Shown: positions 45,950 to 57,931, numbered from the stretch's first letter. The stretch is DNA of 64,000 nt from Sorex araneus (GCF_027595985.1 NC_073313.1:86100899-86164898); one strand, 5' to 3'. Made by a program: numbers and translations. The notes: generated by a model not told the origin, from the letters alone.

Positions 45950-46130
45950 GAAAGCTGTTTCAAATCCATCATGCATCATTTTATCACCCCCACAACTGTG
46001 TGAAGTAGACATTATTATCCCCATATCACACCTCAAGAAATCCAATGAGGTGACATATTTGTACAAAATCAGAAATCATGTTTGGCTAGCTCCCAATGTT
46101 TTAACTATAGAGCACATGATTTTGCCATTA
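45950..46130 (+). mobile_element. MIR relic
   Basis: 'acaactgtgtgaagtagacattattatcccc' followed by 'aagaaatccaatgaggtgac' matches the conserved MIR core in forward orientation. Confidence 0.7.
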
Positions 46131-46990
46131 AAAGCAATGGAAAAATTTTCTTTTCACCTCTGGAAAAATTATTAGAGTGATTTGAGAGCTTCCTTTGGGG
46201 CTTGGATTTTGGGCCACACCTGGCAGTACTACTCCTTGATTTTTGCTTAGGGTTATTTTCTAGTGGTGATTAGGGAATATAACAGGTGGGAACTGAAATC
46301 TGGTGTAGGATAATATGGGGTTTGTCCTTTTAGCCTTGCCTTAGGGAACTTAGTTTACCTTAGAGCAATGGCCTTTCTGTATGGACACAGGAAGACAGTT
46401 AATAATATGCTTTGTAACTTGGGAACTGATTGACTCCAATAATATTTACTCCTGGGCATCTGCTTTCTCAACTCAGTTGCCCTTAGTTCCTAGCACCACA
46501 AAAGCAGGGTCCCGACGAGGGATGGAATGGACCCAGGGCAACCTCTGAGCTACCCTGGCATCTAAATGGGCCAGGCCAAAGCACCACAATACTCAACTAT
46601 AAGTTGAAAACATGGTCATAGACAAATGCTGTCATGATCCAAAAGATTAGGACCCTGTTGGGGTTAGGAAGACTAACCTGGAATGAGGACTGTGGTCTGG
46701 AATGGATAGTCAGATGTCCTCAGGAAGAACCAAACTTTATATCTCTTATTGTGCTCATACAGAATGACATTGCTAGAAATATTAGAAGTAGATTTACTAT
46801 AACTATTTAAGGAGATTTCTAACTCATACACTGACACACCCTTGTTTGGAATCACACTCTTAAGCGGATCTCCTTAGATGAAATTTCCTTTCATGAGATA
46901 TTGTTAATCTCCTCAAGATATGGTCTTACCCTTCTTTTTGAATTCTTGATGTAAAACCAAACTTTGTGCTACTGAACTATGCAATTTGCT
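46131..46990. other. Intergenic, partial old SINEs
   Basis: A reverse SINE relic lies at about 46,195-46,330 ('ggccacacctggcagtac'). Otherwise nothing is recognised. Confidence 0.4.
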
Positions 46991-46994
46991 ATAT

Positions 46995-48675
46995 AAAATA
47001 AGACAGTGGAGAAGACAGGTGGAGGAGGAGGAGGAGAAGGAGAGGGAAGGGGAGGGGGAGGGAAAAGGGGAGGAAGAGGGGGAGAAAGAAAGAGGGAGAG
47101 GGAGAGGGAGAGGGAGAGAAGAAGGAGGAGGAGGAGAAAGAGAATAAAGAGAAGGAGGAGGAGGCGAAGGAGGAAGAGAAGAAGGAGAAGAAGAAGGAGT
47201 AGGAGGAAAAGAAGGAGGAAAAAAGGAGGAGGAGAAGAAAAAGAAAGAGAAGAAAGAGAAAGAGAAGGAGGAGGAGAAAAAGGAGGAGAAGGAGGAGAAG
47301 GAGGGGTAAAGGAGGGGGAGAAAGAGGGGGTGAAGGAGAAGGAGAGGAGGGAAGAGGGAGGGAAAGGAGGGGGAGAAGGAAGAGGAGGAGAAGGAGGAGG
47401 AGGAGACGGAGAAGGAGGAGGAGGAGAAGGGTGAGAACAGGGGGAGAAAAAGGAGGAGAAGGAGGAGAAACAGGAGAAGGAAGAAGAGAAGGAGGGGGAG
47501 AAGAGGAGGAAGAGAGTGAGAATGAGGGGGAGAAGGAGAGGAGAAGAAGGGGGAGAAGGAGTGGGAGAAGGAGGAGGAGGAGGGGGAGAAGGAGGAGGAG
47601 AAGGAAGGAGAGAAGGAGGAGGAGGAGAAGGTGGAAGAGAAGGAGGGTGAGTAGGAGGGGGATTAAGAAGAGGAGAAGGAGGAGAAGGAGGAGGAGGAGG
47701 AGGAGATGAAAGAGAAGGAGGAGAAGGAGGAGGAGAAGAGGCAGGAGAAGGAGGGGGAAAAGGAGGAGGAGAAGGAGGAGAAGGAGGGGGAAAAGGAGGA
47801 GAGAAGGAGTGGGAGAAAGAGGAGGAGAAGGACAGGGAGGAGGAGGAGGAGAACAAGGGGAGGAGGAAGAGAAGGAGAAGGAGCAGGAGTAGAAGAGGGG
47901 GAGAAGGAGAGGGAGAAGGAGGAGGGGGGAGAAGGAGGAGAAGGAGCAGTAGAAGGAGGAGGAAGGGGAGAAGGAGGGTGAGTAGGAGGGGGAAAGGAGC
48001 AGGAGAAGAAGGAACAGAAGGAGGGAGAGAAGGAGGGGGAGAAGGAGGGGGAGTATGAGGAGGAGAAGGAGGAGGAGAGAGAAGAGGAGGAGGAGATGGA
48101 GGGAAAGGAGGAGAGGAAGGAGGGGGAGGAGGGGGAGAGGGAGGGGAGAAGAAGGTAAAGGAGGGGGAGTAGGAGGAGAAGTAGGGGGAGAAGGAGGAGG
48201 AGAGGAGGGGAAGTAGGAGGAGGAGATGGAGTGGGAAAAGGAGGGGGAGAGAGAGAAGGATAAGGAGGGGGAGAAGGAGGAGGAGAAGGAGGAGGAGAAG
48301 GAGGGGGAGGAGGAGCAGAAGGAGGAGAAGGAGGTGGAGGAGGAGAGGACGGGGAGGAGGAGGGGGAGAAGGAGGAGGTGAAGAAGCGGAGAAAGAGGAG
48401 AAGGAGGAGGGCGAGAGGGAGGGGGAGAAGGAGGGGAGAAGGAGGAAGATAATGAGGAGGAGAAGTAGGGGGAGAAGTAGGGGGAGAAGTAGGGGGAGAC
48501 GGAGGGTGAGCAGTACGAGAAGAAGGGGGAGAAGGATGGGAAGAAGAAGGGGGAGATGGAAGGGGAGAAGGAGGGGGAGAAGGACCGGGAGTGGGAGGAG
48601 AGGAGGGGGAGGAGGAGGGGGAGAAGGAGGAGGAGAAAGAGGGGAGAAGGAGGAGGGAAAAGAGGAGCAGAGGAT
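46995..48675 (+). repeat. 1.7-kb polypurine (GGA/GAA) tract
   Basis: Almost every base is A or G on the plus strand, built on GGAGAA, GGAGGA and GGGGGAGAA words with irregular order and rare pyrimidines. The very long frames read through it (Pro/Ser/Leu on one strand, Arg/Glu/Gly on the other) are compositional artefacts. Confidence 0.95.
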
Positions 48676-49560
48676 GTGGGGAGAAAGGGACTTTCCTTCA
48701 CTTTTGGTGGGAATGCCGACTGGTTCAACCCTTCTGGAAAACAATATGGTCACTTCTCAAAAAATTAGAAATCGAGCTCCCATTTGACCCAGCAATACCA
48801 CTTCTGGGAATATACTCCGGAGAGGCAAAAAGATATAGCCACAATGACATCTGCATATGTATGTTCATTGCAGCACTATTTACGATAGCCAAAATCTTGG
48901 AAAAAACCCAAATGCCCAAGAACAGATGACTGGCTAAAGAAACTTTGGTACATCTACACAATGGAATACTATGCAGCTGTCAGAAAAGATGAAGTCATGA
49001 ACTTTGCATACAAGTGGATCAACTTGGAAAGTATCATGCTAAATGAATATGAGTCAGAAAGAGAGAGACAGACATAGAAGAATTGCACTCATCTGCAGGA
49101 TATAAAACAACGGAATGGAGGCATAACACCCAAGAATAACAGAAATAAGTACCAAATTTGCTCCATGGCTTGGAGACCAGCCTCACATGCTGGGGGAAAG
49201 GGCAGCTCAGATAGAGAAGGGAATACCAAGCAAAAATGTGGTGGGAGGACCCGTCCGGGATGGGAGAGGTGTGCACGGAGCAGACTATAGACCAAACACA
49301 TTGGCCACCCAAGACCTCCATTACTAACCACAATGCCCAAAGGGAGAGAGGGAACAGAGGAGAATGCTCTGCCAATAAGGCAGGGTGGGAAGGGGAATGG
49401 GGTGGGTGGGGTGGGAGGGGTGATGGGGTTATCAGTGGAGAACGGGTACTGGTGGAGGGATAGATACTCAAGCTGTGTATGACTGAAACACAAGCACGAG
49501 AATATGTAAACCTGTATCTGTACCCCCACGGTGATTCATTAATAAAAAATAAATAAATTA
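48676..49560 (+). mobile_element. 5'-truncated L1, 3' end
   Basis: L1 3' sequence runs from 'gatgtggggagaaaggga' through 'tttgacccagcaatacca', 'cattgcagcactatttac', 'acacaatggaatactatgcag', then the G-rich tract ('ggggtgggtggggtgggaggg') and 'cggtgattcattaataaa'. The 5' break falls exactly at the polypurine tract, so no left target duplication can be read. Confidence 0.9.
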
Positions 49561-50265
49561 AATATATATATATATTTTCTAACAATTGGACCTGTAGAGA
49601 AGTAGCTATTGTATTACTCTATCATGTAAACTGCTTGAAGATACTAAGAAAATATGAATTGTTATTGGCTATTATCTGAACATCTTTCAGATTATCAACT
49701 AATATCCTTGTGTTTATGCCTGCATGGAATAAACAAAGGAAGAATGAATATTAGATCAGGGTAGGTAGCTATAAGGTCTTTTGATAGAGATGAAAACTTT
49801 AAACGAACATTTAAAGAAGGCTTCACTGAGAAATTTTAATGTGTATTTTATCCTAAGTAGAGGGCATACATTTACTCAAAAATATAACAGTGAAAATCAT
49901 TTACTCATTCTTGAACCTAGCAAATAAACTGGCATAGTGTTACAGCAGATAATAAAGAAAAGTGAATATATTCTAAAGCTGCAAATTTAGTCTATATGTA
50001 CTGGCATAAGCCAGAAAAGCACAGAGGGGGCTAAATTGTGACAAAGATATTTTTTAAATTTTATTGAATCATCGTGACATCATTACAAGCTTTCAAGGAA
50101 GGGTGCAGGAAAAAGTTGATAAGGAATGTATATTGGTTTGGTATAATTCTTTTAGCATAATACAGAATTGACTATTCTGGAAATGACTAATACATTGTAT
50201 GATTCTAGGAAAACACAAGGCAAAATATTCATAATAAGGTATATATGAAAGATGTGACATGAAAG
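49561..50265. other. Intergenic, reverse L1 tail
   Basis: A short reverse L1 3' end lies at about 50,045-50,110 ('tttattgaatcatcgtgac'). The rest is AT-rich with nothing recognised. Confidence 0.5.
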
Positions 50266-51004
50266 AGAAACTCACCCTTCTCCCCGCCCTGACGAGGCCC
50301 TGAGTTGCCACCCAAAACAGCTCCTCTGGCTCCTGAAGGGCCATGATCCCAGAGGCACACAAACCAATCTCAGAACCCAGCAGCTTCTGGCAGAAATACA
50401 TCTGGACTGTGCATTAAACTATGGCACAGTGCCACCCTGGGCAGGGAAAGGTGTTTATCCCTTCCGCCTTCCCCCCACCCCCTGCTGGCGGCAGAGTGTC
50501 CACTATGTTTCAGAGTCTATTGGACAGCCAGGCAGGAGGCTGCAGTGATGAGACACGCAGGGCCGTATGGGATAGGGGGTGGTACCGAGCCTTCTCCCCT
50601 TCCTGACGAGGCCCCAAGTTGCCACCCATAAAAACCTCCAGACTTATTACTAAAATATCAGAAATCCAAAATCACACAGCCGCGACATCATATGCTCTTC
50701 ATAATCAGCAATAGAAAACAAATTATCTAATGATGCCTTTTTGGCAGGTCTGATTGTTGGGGGAAATTCCAAATAATAATGGTGGATCTCTTGTTGAAAT
50801 ATTTAATGTAATCAAAGTAGAGAGAGAGTAAAGTATAAATCATCTGCCACACAGGCAGGGGGAGGGATGGGATGGGGGGGGATACTGGGGTTCTTGGTGG
50901 TAGAAAATGTGCACTAGTGGATGGGTATTTGATCATTGTATGACCGAGACTTAAACTTGAAAGCTTTGTAACTGGTGATTCAATAAATAAAAAAAAGAAA
51001 CTCA
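50266..51004 (+). mobile_element. Composite retroposon, copy 2
   Basis: Bounded by 'agaaactca' (50,266-50,274 and 50,996-51,004). The GC-rich 5' part contains two related blocks about 320 bases apart ('ctgacgaggccctgagttgcc' near 50,290 and 'ctgacgaggccccaagttgcc' near 50,604). Then follow 'cacagccgcgacatcatatg', a middle block shared with 35.9 kb ('gtctgattgttgggggaaa' to 'gtaatcaaagtagagag'), and an L1 3' end with a G-rich tract and A-rich tail. The 5' blocks recall tandem promoter monomers, but that is inference. Confidence 0.65.
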
Positions 51005-52436
51005 ATTGAGTTTCATAAAAGGTTTATCAAAGGATAAAAGAATTGAACATTGCTAGATTGCTTATGCTAACTAACGTTGGAAAATCATCAATAAGCTATG
51101 GTATAGAAGAGATTCCTAAGACTATACCATAAGAAAGGCACCAATAAGAGAGGAATCCGCATTAATTAGTTGCCCACTAGAAGTGCTACTCTGTGATCCA
51201 AAACTAAGAGTTCAGTTGCTGTCATTCACTCAGAACAACGGGAATGCCAGAACACCCAATGAGAAAAAGAGAAAGTGGTACTTAAACACTGAAATTAAAG
51301 TGGATATGGTAAGAGTGGCAACCAGACAGACCTGACTGAAGGGAGTTATGGAGATAGAGAACTTAGCATCCACATGAATAAATAAGATGTACCACCAAGG
51401 GTACATTTAAATCTTGATATTTCATTTTTTATAACCAAAGTTGATTGATTTTGTGAGAGAATACCGCCCCAAATATGGAGCTTGGGATGAAGATGTGGTT
51501 CAAATGGGAGAGCAGAGGCCTTATGAAGGGAAGGCCCTGGATCCAACCCTTTGTACCACTGCATTCCCTCTCCATCCCTTTTACCAGCCAGAATTTCTCT
51601 AGGCTACTGATCACTGCTGGGTATGTCCCTTCCCCCCAAAATAGGGTCATTTGCTGAGGTGTCAAACCCAAGGCCATATTTTTTCTTTTTCTTTTCGTTA
51701 ATGAACCATTAAATTTCAAAGACGCTGAGTCTTTATGAGACTTCCCATAACCTTTCCTCCAGTGGCTGCTTCTTTAACTATATATTCATGTTGTCATTCA
51801 ATAAGAAATGTTGAGTACTTAAACATTTGCTAACTGTTGCATATAATGTCTTTATTGTCATCAGTACACAAAGATGTAGAGTTTTTTTGTTACCCTTGCT
51901 AGAAAATATGAATGTGAAGACAGAAAATAAATTAAATGCTGGTTGATATCTGACTTAAAATGGTCCTGAAAACTATGTGGCACTTTGAAGCCTGGGAAAA
52001 GTCCTAGCCAAGAGTGAGCAAACTAGGGGCCCCAGAGTATAACATGCCACATAAAGGTGCTTATCCAGAAGAAGCCAGGACCAACTCCTTATCAACCAAA
52101 TACCAAAATGAACCACAAGGTCCAAATGGCAGCTAAGTGGTTTCTATCAAGAGATATATACAGAGATGCCAAGTACAATCATGGTGATCCTTGGAAGACT
52201 GGAGACAGAGTTACAAACAGTACAGCTCAAGATCTACAAGCTGAAAGAAACCTCTGAAACTGCCCCCTCCATGAACAAGAGTAAATTGTGATGGTTAACA
52301 CTTATGTCAACCTGAATTAGGTCAGTGACATTTCATATCTACAAACAGGTGAAAATAGAAATGCTTCATAGTTTATGTATGAAAGGGAGAAAAAAAATGT
52401 ATTACTTCTAATAAGATACATATTGACATTTATGAT
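51005..52436. other. Intergenic, nothing recognised
   Basis: No SINE is clear and no gene is supported. A 66-codon frame at 52,057-52,257 has no domain I can recognise. Confidence 0.4.
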
Positions 52437-52442
52437 GGAACC

Positions 52443-52970
52443 TGTCAGGGTCCTGGCCATTAGACCCCGGCAAACTGGAATATGATCCCCCAGCCACCGG
52501 ACTTACTCCCTATAGGAGAGGGAGTGGGAAGGGAAGAAGCCTCTGCCCTGCCCCTCTGCGCACCGCGGCCACCCTACCGCCGCCATCGAGAAAGAACCAC
52601 GCAGAGAGGGAAGAGTTGGAGGTCAACACAACTCTCATTTTATTGAGCTCACATACCAATATTTAAAGAAGAAATTTTAGGGAGGAGTGGGTGGGATGGA
52701 CACCTGGTTATCAGCTCTGAAGAAAACATTTTGCTAGGCCCTTTACAGATGTTAATTGATGATTTATGTTCCCTCCTCCCAAGGCCGGGTATGCTTAGCT
52801 CAGACAAGCGGTGACTTTCAAGTTTTATCCCACTATCTCCTCGACCAGGGAGCCCTTCTGGGTGGAGTGCTGGCACAGGGCCTTGGGGCCCTGTTTGAAG
52901 AGAGCCTGTTTCTGTCTCTAAGGGCAGGGGATTTGGCCAGGGTCTCAGACTGGCTGCTGAGACCCCAACA
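52443..52970 (-). repeat. ERV 3' LTR
   Basis: 528 bp. On the coding strand it begins TGTTGGGGTC and ends CCCTGACA. It contains a polyadenylation signal AATAAA (minus strand, 52,644-52,639). It differs from the other LTR by about five substitutions and two small indels. Confidence 0.93.
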
Positions 52971-52990
52971 TCTCCCCCTTTTTGTTTTAT
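52971..52990 (-). other. ERV 3' polypurine tract
   Basis: On the minus strand AAAACAAAAAGGGGGAGA directly abuts the 3' LTR, the normal place for the plus-strand primer of reverse transcription. Confidence 0.85.
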
Positions 52991-53122
52991 AAGAGCCAGC
53001 TGCCGGGGGCCACCCGACAGCCTCACGCTGGGGCCTTAGGGGTCGGGCCTGTCTTAGGTTGCCTCCTCTGAGGTCTTACCCGTCTCTGGCTCTCCGACCC
53101 AGCGTTGTTCCCCGCGTGGTGG

Positions 53123-53760
53123 CTAGGTGGCACACTCACGCACTCCTTCCATGGCCACATGCACCCAGGCTGCATCTCCTGGCCGAGGGTCTGCAAGTTT
53201 ATCTATTGCGTGGGTAAGCATTACCACAGCCCCGAATCGGTTTCTTATCATCTGAACAAGGCGGTTTACAATACATGGTCCAAGAGTTAGAAGTAACAAC
53301 AGCAAAATGACCGGCCCAACCAGGGCAGACACAAGTGTGGTAAGCCAAGGTGACATTCTAAACCATCTCTCAAACCTTCCTTGTTGTGCCTCACGCTCCC
53401 TTTTTCGCTTAGCTATCCCATCTCTCAGCTTAGCCATAGAATCACGTACAACTCCAGTGTGGTCAGCATAAAAACAACACTCTTCCCCTAATGCGGCACA
53501 CAACCCCCCCTGCTGCAACATTAATAAGTCCAGTCCTCTCCTGTTCTGCAACACCACTTCTGACAGGGACGTCAGGGATTTCTCAAGATGACTGATGGAG
53601 GTCTCGATCCTCTCCAAGTCTTCATCGATGGCCGCTCTGAGGGATGAGAATCCACTCTGCTGGGTCGCGAATGAAGCGATACCGGTCCTGGCTCCTGCCA
53701 GTCCAATTCCAAACAGCGTGGCTATGGTTAGAGTGGATATCACCTCCCTCTTCTGAATGG
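53123..53760 (-). pseudogene. env: ERV envelope transmembrane subunit (gammaretrovirus type), open frame
   Basis: A 206-codon frame (ATG at 53,743) contains, in order, a hydrophobic fusion-peptide-like start, a heptad-repeat region, a conserved immunosuppressive-type segment with the C-x6-CC disulfide motif, and a membrane-spanning stretch rich in Leu followed by a Cys-containing cytoplasmic tail. A basic cleavage-site-like stretch lies just upstream (about 53,745-53,760). No surface subunit is recognisable further upstream, so this is a TM-only remnant. The TM frame itself has no stop or frameshift, unlike gag and pol here. The ATG used by the frame is internal, not a native start. Confidence 0.88.
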
Positions 53761-54918
53761 GCTGGTGGGTTACCTGTAGGGGTAAAGAGTCTCCTTTATA
53801 GTAAAGGATTCAGGGCAATGATCCAAGAGCACTGTAACAGGAGTCTGGATACTAGAACAATTCTGCAGATATACTTTAAAGAGTTTTTACAACAATATGA
53901 ATTGATTACAGTTTCTTTTCCTCAAAACACAACCTCAAACTTCCTTTACATCCATTATGTCCTATAACTTTTCCATTTCAAAGCCAACTACACTTTGCTT
54001 TTCTACTTTTCACTGATGATATCTCCATACATTATCTTACTGACTTAAGACATACATCTGTAGTCATCCCACAAGTTTAAACTCAGTGAAACTGGTACAA
54101 AATGATATCACAAGTTTGGACACAAGTTGGCAATCATCTTATTTAACATGGCAAAACTACTCTGCAGTCACAAACATTATATCAGTTCTTATGGATTTAA
54201 AGATGCTCACAACTAAAGTTCTTACAACATGTATTAACCTGGAGACATTTTTAGAATTCTGATTTCTAGGAAAACACTTTTTAAGGATTAAAACACTCAT
54301 AGATTACCATGAAACAGTAAGGATTTTACACTTGTGTACAAAATTCTCTGAGGTTCAGGATTAGGTTGGTACCGTAAATCCCAGACTAAGTCCTCAGGCC
54401 AATTCAGCCTGTCCTTCCCTATGGGGGTCCTTTGTCGCTGACTCTTCCTCAGATTTGCTTGTGATTTCCAGCTGAGATCTGTTTGAGGTTGAAGTTTGGA
54501 GGGTTGTGGAGTCTCAGGTGGTTTGAGGTCTATACCAGGAGGATGAAGTTTACTCCAGATGAAGCCATAGCAGGACCCAAAGTACATTAGTAGGTGTTTA
54601 TCTGTCAAAATATAGACTTTTCCTCCTACAAGGAGGTTTCCCACTATTTCTTTTTTGTGTGTCTGTCAGATTTTAATGCAAATATAAGAATCAATTGTTT
54701 CCCAAGCCCATTCTCATTTATAAAGTTGCAAGAACCAGATACCTGGAAGAAGAGTTAACAAACTAAATTAGCAAGTCTTATCTGCTGGGTGAAAGTGTGA
54801 TTAGAATTTACTGTTGAGGTTAGGGAGGGTCTGAAATACAGTCTTCAACTGAGGCAGGGCTGGCTGAGCTGGGAATGTACAATGCTGTGGCTTCAGACTA
54901 TAGGGCTGACATCTGAAA
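53761..54918 (-). other. ERV internal region, content unclear
   Basis: The integrase and envelope surface regions are expected here. Only a 115-codon frame (54,297-54,644) rich in Pro, Gln and Lys is open, and I cannot assign it. The stretch 53,800-54,290 is AT-rich without coding signal. Confidence 0.4.
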
Positions 54919-55880
54919 TTAACCCCTTAATAGCCTTTTGCTAAGTAGCTCTAAAATTTTTAGTTGCCAGTGCCGGTGAAAAGGCATACTTTTGAAAAAT
55001 TTAATAGATTTAATGTGAAGAGTGCAAGTCCTAACTGCTGGTGGGGGCTGGCTCCCCCTTTTTGTTTTAAAAGCTGGTTTTAGTGCAGCTCTTTCCGCAG
55101 GCCCTAGTTCAATGACATCTGCCAGCTCTCGTCCTCTCAGTGCTGAGGACAAGGGGGCAAGCTGTCCTGAGGAGATAGGGATCCACACCCGGAGCCAGTT
55201 AATCTCTCCTAAGAGTCTTTGCAACTCAGGGAGAGAATAGGCTTCCTGTACACTGAGCTGGGGTTTTAGAGGGGTGGCATGGTCGAGCCAGAGGGTAGTG
55301 CCAAGGATGGAAAAAGGTGCCAACTTTTGAAATTTATCAGGGGCAATGTCTAAACCTTCTTTCAAGAGCTCCTGGAGTTTCTGATATGCTTGGCTGACAA
55401 CAGCCTCGTTGGGGCTCCCTATTATAACATCATTCATATAAATATAAAGAATTACATTAGTCATTTCTTGTATGGGTGTCAATAAGGATGCTACATACTG
55501 TTGGCAAAAGACGGGCTATTTGCCATACGTTGGGGCAGTACTGTCCATTCATATCTCTCATCTGGGCCTGAAAAATTGGTGCTGGGGATTGAGAAGGCAA
55601 ATTTTTCACAATCATTTGGGTGTAGGGGGATGAAAAAAAAGCAGTCTTTTATATCAAGAACAGTTAGGAAGAGGCTACAATCGATGGCAGGGATCCAAGG
55701 CATTTCCCTCAATGGGATCCCCTGGATTCTCATTCGCTCATTTACCTTCCTAAGGTCCTGAAGCATTCTCCACTTCCCTGAGGCTTTTCAGATGACAAAC
55801 TGATGGTCCAGGGGCTAGTTGACTGCCTGAGATGCCCCTGGGTCAGTTGTTCTAACAATCCAATTCAGATGCAAACAAAT
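54919..55880 (-). pseudogene. pol: ERV reverse transcriptase relic (class II type)
   Basis: Two frames cover the palm: 55,491-55,766 (with the catalytic-strand LDIKDCFF and the downstream LPQ motif region) and 54,919-55,482 (with the second catalytic motif and a thumb/connection segment containing LLGEINWLR). They are separated by a frame break near 55,485. The upstream WR-x-L-x-DLR region starts before 55,740, and weaker homology reaches about 55,880 with a stop. The second catalytic motif reads Y-M-N-D, so one of the two essential aspartates is replaced by Asn near 55,433. The downstream end is odd, running into a copy of the polypurine tract at about 55,052-55,070. The enzyme is inactive. 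Confidence 0.88.
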
Positions 55881-57100
55881 ATACACATTTAGACAATAGT
55901 TCTTCTGCCTTAGTTATTTCAAATCATGAATTTTCTATACCAGATACTTTACAATAATACAAACATGCTTTCAGACACAGAAAAAGGCCTTTGGTTCTTA
56001 CCAAACTTTGGTATTAGCGCAAGAAAATACTTGAACAGCCACTGTTTATGAAAACATGAAGAAACTTAATTTTAATGTCTTATGTACCTCTATTGTTTAT
56101 AAAATGGCTTCTTCTTCTTCTTATTATTATTATTAAATTGGCTGAAGCTTGTAGGATAAAGCCTTGTATTCTCTGAACTCTTATTTCACTTTAGTTTCTG
56201 GCTCTAATCCTGTAGCTTTTCTTAGATAGTACAGATACTGGAATTCAAAATAATTCAAAATAATTTCAACTATTAATGTTCTTCCAATAAGAAATTTAGA
56301 TTGAAAATTTTAATTTCTTTGTAGGCGCCACATTCTGATTAGAAATCTTTGTTTAATCCTGATCTAACAAGTTCCAAAGATACCTAGATCTTTTTTTTTA
56401 TATTCATATCTACATTTATTGCAGCATTATTTACAATACCTAAGATCCAGAGACAAATCAAGCGTCCAATGACAAATGTGTGGGTAAAGATAAAAATATA
56501 TGTATACACACACAAACTTACACACACATACTCACACACAGTTTTTAAGACGTACTTGAATCCCAAGACCTGATAGAAGTAGTTTAATTTTCCCTGAAAG
56601 CATTTGAAACAAGTAGTAAACTGAAATTAAATAACGCTGTAGCCCAGCCCTCTCCCAGCTTGATTCACAATTAGAAAAGATACCTAGATCTTTTAAATTG
56701 CTGGGCTTTATATCACTCTGACCTCCCTTGATTTTATTTGCCCAGGTCTAAGAATTGCTGACTTTAAACTAACTCTAACACTCGAGTGTTCCACAGACAG
56801 ACAGACAGACAGACAGATGGACAATAAACTGACTAAAATCACTACATGTACATGTGCACACATCAGCAGTTGATTGATCTGATCCTTCAGAAAGGGCAGG
56901 GAGAAAACTGATAGACTGAGAAAGGAGGGGGCAGTCCCCAGGGCAAAGTGAGCCCTGTCGGCCGATTGGGAACATTGCTCCCCCGTTTCCCAACCTGATC
57001 AGCCAGTTTCCTGCTTGTTAGAAATGGATCAAAAAAGCGCTTTTGTTGATATAAGCCGGCAAAACCTTTTCAAAGTTGTTGAAACCTAAGGTGGTCAGAT
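55881..57100 (-). other. ERV internal region with a secondary insertion
   Basis: AT-rich sequence where protease and the end of gag would be expected; neither is recognised. It holds a (CTT)/(ATT) run (56,108-56,140), a 300-bp-spaced direct repeat with inserted L1-like sequence (see 56,376-56,694) and a short (CAGA)n run at about 56,796-56,816. Confidence 0.5.
56376..56694. mobile_element. Insertion in the ERV flanked by 19-bp direct repeats
   Basis: 'aaagatacctagatctttt' occurs at 56,376-56,394 and 56,676-56,694. Between them is L1-3'-like text ('tttattgcagcattatttac', 'agatccagagac'), a CA-rich run and unassigned sequence. The direct repeats look like a target-site duplication. Confidence 0.7.
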
Positions 57101-57252
57101 GCTAGCATTTTTCTTTCTTGGCCAAGACTAGTTTGAGGCAGGGAACTAGTATCTTCTTATCAGACATGGGGATAGGCTGCCTTAGTGACACACTTCTTTC
57201 CATTCTGGAAGGGGCTCCTCAATTCTAATCATAGTTCTATCTGCGGCTGAGT

Positions 57253-57931
57253 CTAGCTGTCCTTTGAACTCCTTGCCGCCAGCAGTATGGGTATCTTTGG
57301 TGGTGCCCCGCTGACAATGGGGATGCTAACATGCACACTGGTCTCTTTTCCCCCTTTTATTGACAAGCCTGGGGGTTGCCCCTTCTGTAGTTTATTCTGA
57401 TTCTGCAAGGTTGCAGTTAGAACCTGGGTCTGCGTAGGGGACCCTGAATCTTGGGTAGCACATGTCCAATTATCTATGGGGCTGGTTTTCATGCCCGTAC
57501 AAGCGGCCCTATGCTCTGTAGTTTGTTGCATTCCACCCCGGGGAGCCTCAGAGGGGCTTCCTCAAGCCGCCTCCAGGCTGATAACGCCAAGGCTCGAACC
57601 TGATCTTGATAAGGGTCCGGGATGGCTGCCTGCTGGGGGCCTGCGCTCCACTGATCTGCTGCCTGTATGTTATGGGGGTGGGGGGTTGGGCAGCAGCATT
57701 GCGGTCTGCCTGCGTGTGGCATTCTTCCTTAAAGAAAGCGCCCCATATCAAACTGCAGGCCAGGCTCCTCCCGGGTTGAACCGGGAAGGCCCAGAGGGGT
57801 TTCCAACAGTCCTTCTCCAGTCTTGGGTCGAAAAAGGGAGTAGAAGCTCCTTCTGGAGGGGCAGTGGGGTGAACAGGCTCAGGTCTATCTCCCCCAAGAA
57901 TTTCTTCAGCTACTCATCTTCTATGTCCTGA
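57253..57931 (-). pseudogene. gag: ERV gag capsid-region relic
   Basis: Overlapping minus frames (57,489-57,722 and 57,548-57,751) carry a capsid-like stretch around ADQWSAGPQQAA and an ALALSAWRRLEEAP segment resembling betaretroviral capsid, but it switches frame. A further 92-codon frame at 57,253-57,531 is not assigned. No nucleocapsid zinc knuckle is visible. Confidence 0.55.

Noticed and set aside
46969..48753. Very long open frames (579 and 594 codons) on the minus strand and Arg/Glu-rich ones on the plus strand
   Set aside because: They only translate the polypurine tract. Several frames are open at once, composition is extreme and there are no splice or start signals.
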